A stretch of 47,073 nucleotides of DNA from Rhodospirillales bacterium. GTDB taxonomy: Bacteria > Pseudomonadota > Alphaproteobacteria > Acetobacterales > Acetobacteraceae. The notes below the pieces were generated by a model, which saw only the letters and a list, made by a program, of their open reading frames with translations, did not search any database and was not told the origin of the DNA. Below are positions 43,020 through 47,073 of the stretch, in pieces. Each line of letters starts with the position of its first letter. The first letter of the stretch is position 1. The DNA is taken from assembly GCA_025359905.1 (NCBI GenBank), contig JANYDF010000009.1, forward strand, positions 1 to 47,073, written 5' to 3'. Made by a program: the position numbers and the translations under genes.

Positions 43020-43532
43020 TTAAGCAGCCCGGCGCGGCGCCAGTGCCGTGTTCAATCCGCCGATGGCACGGTCGATCAACTGACCATCCGCTTCGGCGCT
43101 GAGGCCTTCGCGGATCGCCTGCTCCGCCGCCTGGGCGGCGATTTCGGCCGCTGCGAAGCGCACCGAATCAACCGCCGATTTCTCGGCCGCACTGATGCGG
43201 TCCATCGCCATCTTTTCCCGCCGCCGGGCCGAAGCTTCCGCTTCCTCGGCAGCCGCCTTGGCCAGCCGCGCTGCTTCCGTCTTGGCGCCTTCCAGCAGCG
43301 CCTTGGCTTCGGTCAGCGCATTGGCCCGCTGACGGCTGGCGCCGGCCAGCATCGCCTCGGCTTCCTTGCGCAGGCGTGCGGCTTCAGCCAACTCGGCGCG
43401 CACCGTTTCGGTACGCTTGTCGAGCATCCCGGCCAGCGCCTTCCACAGCTTCGGGCCGAGCACGACCACGAAGATCACGAAGGCCACCGCCACCCAGGTG
43501 CGCGGATCGGCGAAGAAGCTTTCTTCCTGCAT
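43020..43532 (-). CDS. atpF: ATP synthase F0 subunit b
   Basis: A 170-residue subunit b: short N-terminal membrane span (WVAVAFVIFVVVLGPKLWKA) after MQEESFFADPRT, then a long charged helical stalk (AELAEAARLRKEAEAMLAGA, AAEEAEASARRREKMAMDRI) that forms the peripheral stator. The last gene of the F0 operon; b' precedes it by 10 nt and the terminator follows. Confidence 0.95.
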   Translation of the reverse strand: MQEESFFADPRTWVAVAFVIFVVVLGPKLWKALAGMLDKRTETVRAELAEAARLRKEAEAMLAGASRQRANALTEAKALLEGAKTEAARLAKAAAEEAEASARRREKMAMDRISAAEKSAVDSVRFAAAEIAAQAAEQAIREGLSAEADGQLIDRAIGGLNTALAPRRAA

Positions 43533-43542
43533 CGCCGTTTCC

Positions 43543-44175
43543 TTACGAAGCGCGGGCGGCGAGCGCCGCCGCGACCGCGCGATTGACCGTTGAGCCGTCG
43601 ATGGCGGTGCCGGTCAGGCGTGACACCACTTCCAGAGCGGTCTCGGTTGCCACCTGTTCCAGCGCCCCCATCGCAGCGGCGCGGGCGCGGGCAATCCGCT
43701 CCTCAGCCTCGGCGATCTGCTGGTCGAGCTTGGCGTTCAGGGTTACCGACTCTGAATCAGCCGCTGCCTTGGACGTCGCGACAGCGGCAGAGATTTCGGC
43801 CTGCGCGGACGCGTGCGCCTCACGCGTGGCCTTGGCTTGCTCGGCAACCGCCGCATCGGCTTCGGACTTGGCGCGGCGCGCCGCATCCAGGTCGCCCGCG
43901 ATGGACGTGGCGCGCATTTCCAGCACGCTCGCCACCTGCGGCAGCGCCCAGCGCGACAGCAGCAGGTAGAGTGCGACGAAAATGATTGCCAGCCACACCA
44001 CCTGCGCGGTGGTGAGCTTATTGGCGAAATCGAGCTGCGGCATCCCCTCGGCTGCCCACGCCGGGGCAGCCGTGATCAGCAGCACTGCGGCGCTAGCGGC
44101 CAGTTGCCACCGGCGCCGCAGAATTTGACGCCCGGCCCAGCGCCCAGCCGAAGCATGGCCCAAACGAATGCCCAT
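43543..44175 (-). CDS. atpF2: ATP synthase F0 subunit b'
   Basis: A 210-residue b'-type subunit as in alphaproteobacteria: an N-terminal leader with a hydrophobic stretch ending AAPAWAAEGMPQLDF, then the span TTAQVVWLAIIFVALYLLLS, RWALPQVASVLEMRATSIAG and an Ala/Glu-rich stalk helix. Pairs with subunit b as a heterodimer in the stator. Starts 20 nt after atpE. The first 40 residues are longer than in many b' proteins and could be a signal-like pre-sequence. Confidence 0.92.
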   Translation of the reverse strand: MGIRLGHASAGRWAGRQILRRRWQLAASAAVLLITAAPAWAAEGMPQLDFANKLTTAQVVWLAIIFVALYLLLSRWALPQVASVLEMRATSIAGDLDAARRAKSEADAAVAEQAKATREAHASAQAEISAAVATSKAAADSESVTLNAKLDQQIAEAEERIARARAAAMGALEQVATETALEVVSRLTGTAIDGSTVNRAVAAALAARAS

Positions 44176-44195
44176 CTGGGCGCCGCTCCTGGCTC

Positions 44196-44420
44196 TTAGG
44201 TGAACAGGATCAAGAAGGCGATCAGCAGGGCGAACAGCGCCACCGCTTCCGTCAGCGCGAACCCGAGAATGCCCAGGCCGAACACTTGGTCGCGGGCCGA
44301 CGGGTTGCGGGCAACGCTGGTGACCAGCGACGAGAAGATGTTGCCGATACCGATGCCGACACCGGCAAGCGCGATAACAGCAATGCCAGCTCCGATAGCC
44401 TTCGCGGCGGCGACGTCCAT
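44196..44420 (-). CDS. atpE: ATP synthase F0 subunit c
   Basis: A 74-residue two-helix proteolipid. Helix 1 has the GxGxGxG packing motif VGIGIGNIF, the polar loop is ARNPSARDQ, and helix 2 contains the proton-carrying Glu58 in [17 protein letters not shown]. It forms the rotor ring turned by proton flow through subunit a. Confidence 0.97.
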   Translation of the reverse strand: MDVAAAKAIGAGIAVIALAGVGIGIGNIFSSLVTSVARNPSARDQVFGLGILGFALTEAVALFALLIAFLILFT

Positions 44421-44474
44421 AGCGAGAAGTCCTTTTGTTGAGTGTTGGCTAGTGGGTGGAACGGAACCCGGCGC

Positions 44475-45230
44475 TTAGTGCAGATGCACCGCGTCGTGGA
44501 GGTAGATGCAGGTCAGCACGGCGAACACGTAGGCCTGCAGGAATGCGACAAGCAGTTCGAAGCCCATCAGCACAACGTTCAAGGCAAGCGGGCCAGCGGC
44601 GCCGAAATACCCGATAACGCCGGCGCCTGCCATCATCACCATGAAGCTGGCGAACACTTCGAACATCACGTGGCCGGCCACCATGTTGGCGAACAACCGG
44701 ATCGACAGGCTTACCGGACGCGACAGGTAGGAGATGATCTCGACCGGGATGATGATCGGGGCGAGCGCCACCGGGGTGCCCTTCGGCCAGAAATAGGTGA
44801 AGAAGTGCATGCCATGAATGGCAAGCGCCACCACCGTCACCAGCACGATCACGGTAATCGCCAGCGTTGCGGTCACCGCAATATGGCTGGTGTAGGTGAA
44901 GCTGAACGGCAGCAGGCCGAGCAGGTTGCCGAACAGCACGAAGAAAAACAGCGTGAACACGAACGGGAAGAAGCGTCTGCCTTCCTCGCCGATCTGATCG
45001 ACGCACATCTTATGGATAAAGTCGTACGCCAGTTCGGCGGCGGCCTGCAGGCGGCCCGGCACCACGGCGCGCGGCTTGGCGCCGAAATACAGCAGCGCCA
45101 GGATCAGCCCGGCCGCGATCACCATCATCAGGTTCGACTGGGTGAAATTGACGGACGCGCCAAATGGGCCAAGCGCAGTATGCAGCTTGAATTGGCCCAA
45201 GGCGTCGATGGAGTGTGCTTCGGCCGCCAC
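44475..45230 (-). CDS. atpB: ATP synthase F0 subunit a
   Basis: A 251-residue multi-span subunit a. The essential Arg is in LSIRLFANMVAGHVMFEVF, with AELAYDFIHKMCVDQIGEEG, FFFVLFGNLLGLLPFSFTY and the C-terminal LLVAFLQAYVFAVLTCIYLH. Start GTG at 45230, MAAEAHSIDALGQFKLHTAL. Forms the proton half-channels beside the c ring. Follows atpI by 49 nt. Confidence 0.97.
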   Translation of the reverse strand: MAAEAHSIDALGQFKLHTALGPFGASVNFTQSNLMMVIAAGLILALLYFGAKPRAVVPGRLQAAAELAYDFIHKMCVDQIGEEGRRFFPFVFTLFFFVLFGNLLGLLPFSFTYTSHIAVTATLAITVIVLVTVVALAIHGMHFFTYFWPKGTPVALAPIIIPVEIISYLSRPVSLSIRLFANMVAGHVMFEVFASFMVMMAGAGVIGYFGAAGPLALNVVLMGFELLVAFLQAYVFAVLTCIYLHDAVHLH

Positions 45231-45279
45231 GGTCTCGTCCTTTACGCTCTGGGCGCTGCCGCCCGGTTCGCCTAGCCGG

Positions 45280-45603
45280 CTATTTGCCGCCGGGCATTCG
45301 CCCCGGCGCCATCAGCCGCCACACATTCATCACCCCGGCCCCACCGCCCAGCACCACGAACAGTGCCAGCATGATCGGGCTGGTATGCAGCCATCGGTCC
45401 AGCGCCCAGCCGATGGCCAAGCCGACCATCAGCGTCGCCAGCAGTTCAACGCCCACCCGCATCCCAACGCCCATCGCCGAGAGTGAGGGAGCGGAAGGCG
45501 ATTTGGACGCATCGTCCGGCACCGGGTCCATCCCATGGCGGTCTCTCGCTGCGCGCAACCGCGCGTCGAAAGAATTGCCGTCACCGTTTGGGCCGTTGCT
45601 CAT
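45280..45603 (-). CDS. atpI: ATP synthase accessory protein AtpI
   Basis: A 107-residue AtpI: a hydrophilic N-terminus (NSFDARLRAARDRHGMDPVP) and two spans (GVELLATLMVGLAIGWALDR, IMLALFVVLGGGAGVMNVWR). AtpI/AtpZ assists c-ring assembly or ion handling and heads alphaproteobacterial F0 operons. The ATG at 45603 with GGGGA upstream is preferred over the TTG at 45621. Confidence 0.9.
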   Translation of the reverse strand: MSNGPNGDGNSFDARLRAARDRHGMDPVPDDASKSPSAPSLSAMGVGMRVGVELLATLMVGLAIGWALDRWLHTSPIMLALFVVLGGGAGVMNVWRLMAPGRMPGGK

Positions 45604-45645
45604 CTTTGCATTCCCCGGCAAGCCGCCTCGCCGGAAGGCGCGGGC

Positions 45646-45674
45646 TAGCTACCGTTGGGGGGCCGGTGCGTCAA
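45646..45674 (-). promoter_or_regulatory. Candidate promoter of the F0 operon
   Basis: On the minus strand TTGACG (45674-45669) and TAGCTA (45651-45646) are 17 bp apart, with the predicted start about 36 nt before the atpI ATG. Confidence 0.6.
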
Positions 45675-45738
45675 GTGTAGTTGCGCCGCACAACGCTCCG
45701 TTATCAAGTTGCGGCGCCCTTGGGAGACCTGCAAACCG

Positions 45739-47073
45739 ATGAGCCGCATCCTGCACCGCTCGCTCGCCGCCGATCCGCCGCTCGCCGCGCGGGGGCAGGG
45801 CATCTATTTGTACGCAGCCGATGGCCACGCCGTCATCGACGGATCGGGCGGCGCCGCCGTCGCCTGCCTCGGCCACGGCAACGCGCGGGTGAACGCCGCC
45901 ATCGCCGAACAACTCGGCAAGGTCGCCTACGCGCACACCGCGCTGTTCAGCAATGCAGCCGCCGAGGAACTGGCGGAAACCCTGCTGGACGGCGAGCCGG
46001 GCGGGCTGAGCCATGCCTATTTCATCTCCTCCGGGTCCGAGGCGATGGAGGCGGCGCTGAAGCTGGCGCGGCAGTATTTCGTGGAAATCGGCCAGCCGCA
46101 GCGCACCCAGGTGATCGCGCGGCGGCTCAGCTATCACGGCAACACGCTCGGCGCGCTGGCGGCTGGCGGCAACATCGCGCGGCGCGCCATGTTCCTGCCG
46201 CTGCTCTCGCCCGCGTTCAGCCATGTCGCGCCCTGCTTTGCCTACCGCTTCCAGGACGCCGCCGAGTCGGACGCGGATTACGTGCAGCGACTCGGCGGCG
46301 AGCTCGAAGCAGAGTTCCAGCGCCTCGGCCCGGACCGGGTGATCGCCTTCTGCGCCGAGCCGATTGTCGGCGCCACCACCGGTTGCGTGACCGCGCTGCC
46401 CGGCTATTTCCAGTTAATGCGCGAGATCTGCGACCGGCACGGCGCACTGCTGATCCTCGATGAAATCATGTGCGGCATGGGCCGCAGCGGCACCACGCAC
46501 GCCTGGGAACAGGAAGGTGTCACGCCCGACATCCAACTGGTCGCCAAGGGCCTGGGCGGCGGCTACCAGCCCATCGGCGGCATTCTGATCGGCAAGCGCA
46601 TTATCGAAGCGCTGCGGGCGGGCAGCGGCGCGTTCATGCACGGCCACACCTATCAGGCGCACCCGGTGGCCTGTGCGGCGGCGCTGGCGGTGCAGCAGGT
46701 GATCCGCGAGGACAATTTGCTGGAAAACGTCCGCGCCATGGGCGGCCGGCTCTGCGCCGGACTCACCGACCAGCTCGGCAACCACGCCCATGTGGGCGAC
46801 ATTCGCGGGCGCGGGCTGTTCTGGGCGCTTGAACTGGTCGCCGACCGTGCCAGCAAAGCCGCGTTCGACCCCAGGCTGAAGCTGCACGAGCGCATTGCCG
46901 AGGCCGCCTACGAACGCGGGCTGGCGATCTACCCGATGGGCGGCACCATCGACGGCGTGCACGGCAACCATGTGATTCTTGCCCCGCCGTACAACGTCAC
47001 CGCAGCGGAGATCGACGCCATCACCGCCCGCATCGGCGACGCGGTGGATGCCGCCTGTGCGGCGGCGGTGCGC
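45739..47073 (+). CDS. Class III PLP aminotransferase (C-terminus outside window)
   Basis: An open frame of 445 residues runs to the window end without a stop. Visible: LYAADGHAVIDGSGGAAVAC, HAYFISSGSEAMEAALKLAR, ILDEIMCGMGRSGTTHAWEQ and the PLP-lysine motif PDIQLVAKGLGGGYQPIGG. These define fold-type I class III aminotransferases (omega-amino acid or acetylornithine/BioA-like). The exact substrate is not readable. Divergent from the atp operon with 135 bp between starts. ATG at 45739 follows GGAG at 12 nt. Confidence 0.9.
   Translation, partial: MSRILHRSLAADPPLAARGQGIYLYAADGHAVIDGSGGAAVACLGHGNARVNAAIAEQLGKVAYAHTALFSNAAAEELAETLLDGEPGGLSHAYFISSGSEAMEAALKLARQYFVEIGQPQRTQVIARRLSYHGNTLGALAAGGNIARRAMFLPLLSPAFSHVAPCFAYRFQDAAESDADYVQRLGGELEAEFQRLGPDRVIAFCAEPIVGATTGCVTALPGYFQLMREICDRHGALLILDEIMCGMGRSGTTHAWEQEGVTPDIQLVAKGLGGGYQPIGGILIGKRIIEALRAGSGAFMHGHTYQAHPVACAAALAVQQVIREDNLLENVRAMGGRLCAGLTDQLGNHAHVGDIRGRGLFWALELVADRASKAAFDPRLKLHERIAEAAYERGLAIYPMGGTIDGVHGNHVILAPPYNVTAAEIDAITARIGDAVDAACAAAVR

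Overview
The window is a high-GC chromosomal segment of an alphaproteobacterium, most likely Rhodospirillales/Acetobacteraceae (inference). Pointers are a circularly permuted (two-piece) tmRNA gene, a separate F0 ATP-synthase operon in the order atpI-atpB-atpE-b'-b, an alpha-type SspB with a ClpX-binding tail, a fused HyuA-HyuB 5-oxoprolinase, and the circularly permuted ATP-grasp/alpha-E pair. No prophage, insertion sequence, CRISPR array, rRNA or tRNA was recognised. Most genes are intact; two look broken: a PEP-CTERM protein with an amber codon at codon 4 and an internally deleted DUF29 gene.

Layout. 1-7.5 kb: 3' part of a DjlA-like J-domain protein (minus), then a fused 5-oxoprolinase/hydantoinase and a large AsmA-type protein (plus). 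7.5-9.2 kb: two small exported low-complexity proteins that look like diverged paralogues, separated by a hairpin and a REP-like inverted pair, then two small proteins. 9.2-16.2 kb (minus): the queuosine block queA, tgt, queF and queG, interleaved with an acyltransferase, the broken PEP-CTERM gene, a TPR protein and a ribbon-helix-helix protein; many junctions are ATGA/GTGA overlaps. 16.2-20 kb: DUF29 remnant, class I fumarase, divergent higBA toxin-antitoxin module with a palindromic operator, sspB, and tag. 20-23 kb: ssrA (minus), then thyX with two overlapping downstream genes including an XRE-type regulator, and a ribokinase. 23-30.3 kb: a giant GT2+GT4 glycosyltransferase facing a three-gene sugar operon that fits D-apiose oxidation (Gfo/Idh dehydrogenase, apionate lactonase, aldo/keto reductase). 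30.3-35.5 kb: pyruvoyl-dependent arginine decarboxylase, a two-part YeeE/YedE sulfur-compound transporter, GDP-mannose pyrophosphorylase, a DUF429 protein, cytochrome b561 and small proteins. 35.6-38.1 kb: two tandem OmpA-like porins, the second ending in a textbook terminator. 38.1-42.8 kb: an exported protein, the ATP-grasp/alpha-E pair, and two small paralogous membrane proteins flanking a perfect 19-bp palindrome. 42.8-47 kb: the F0 operon (minus) with promoter and terminator, and the start of a class III aminotransferase (plus, runs off the end).

How the genes work together: queF reduces preQ0 to preQ1, tgt inserts it into tRNA, queA makes epoxyqueuosine and queG completes queuosine. ssrA and sspB both belong to the ribosome-rescue/ClpXP pathway and lie about 0.6 kb apart. 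The sugar operon would convert apiose to apionate. The features most worth following up are the paired EY-motif membrane proteins with their palindrome, the thyX-linked overlapping gene pair, the QueG cluster-ligand substitution, and the paired repeat-tail secreted proteins.
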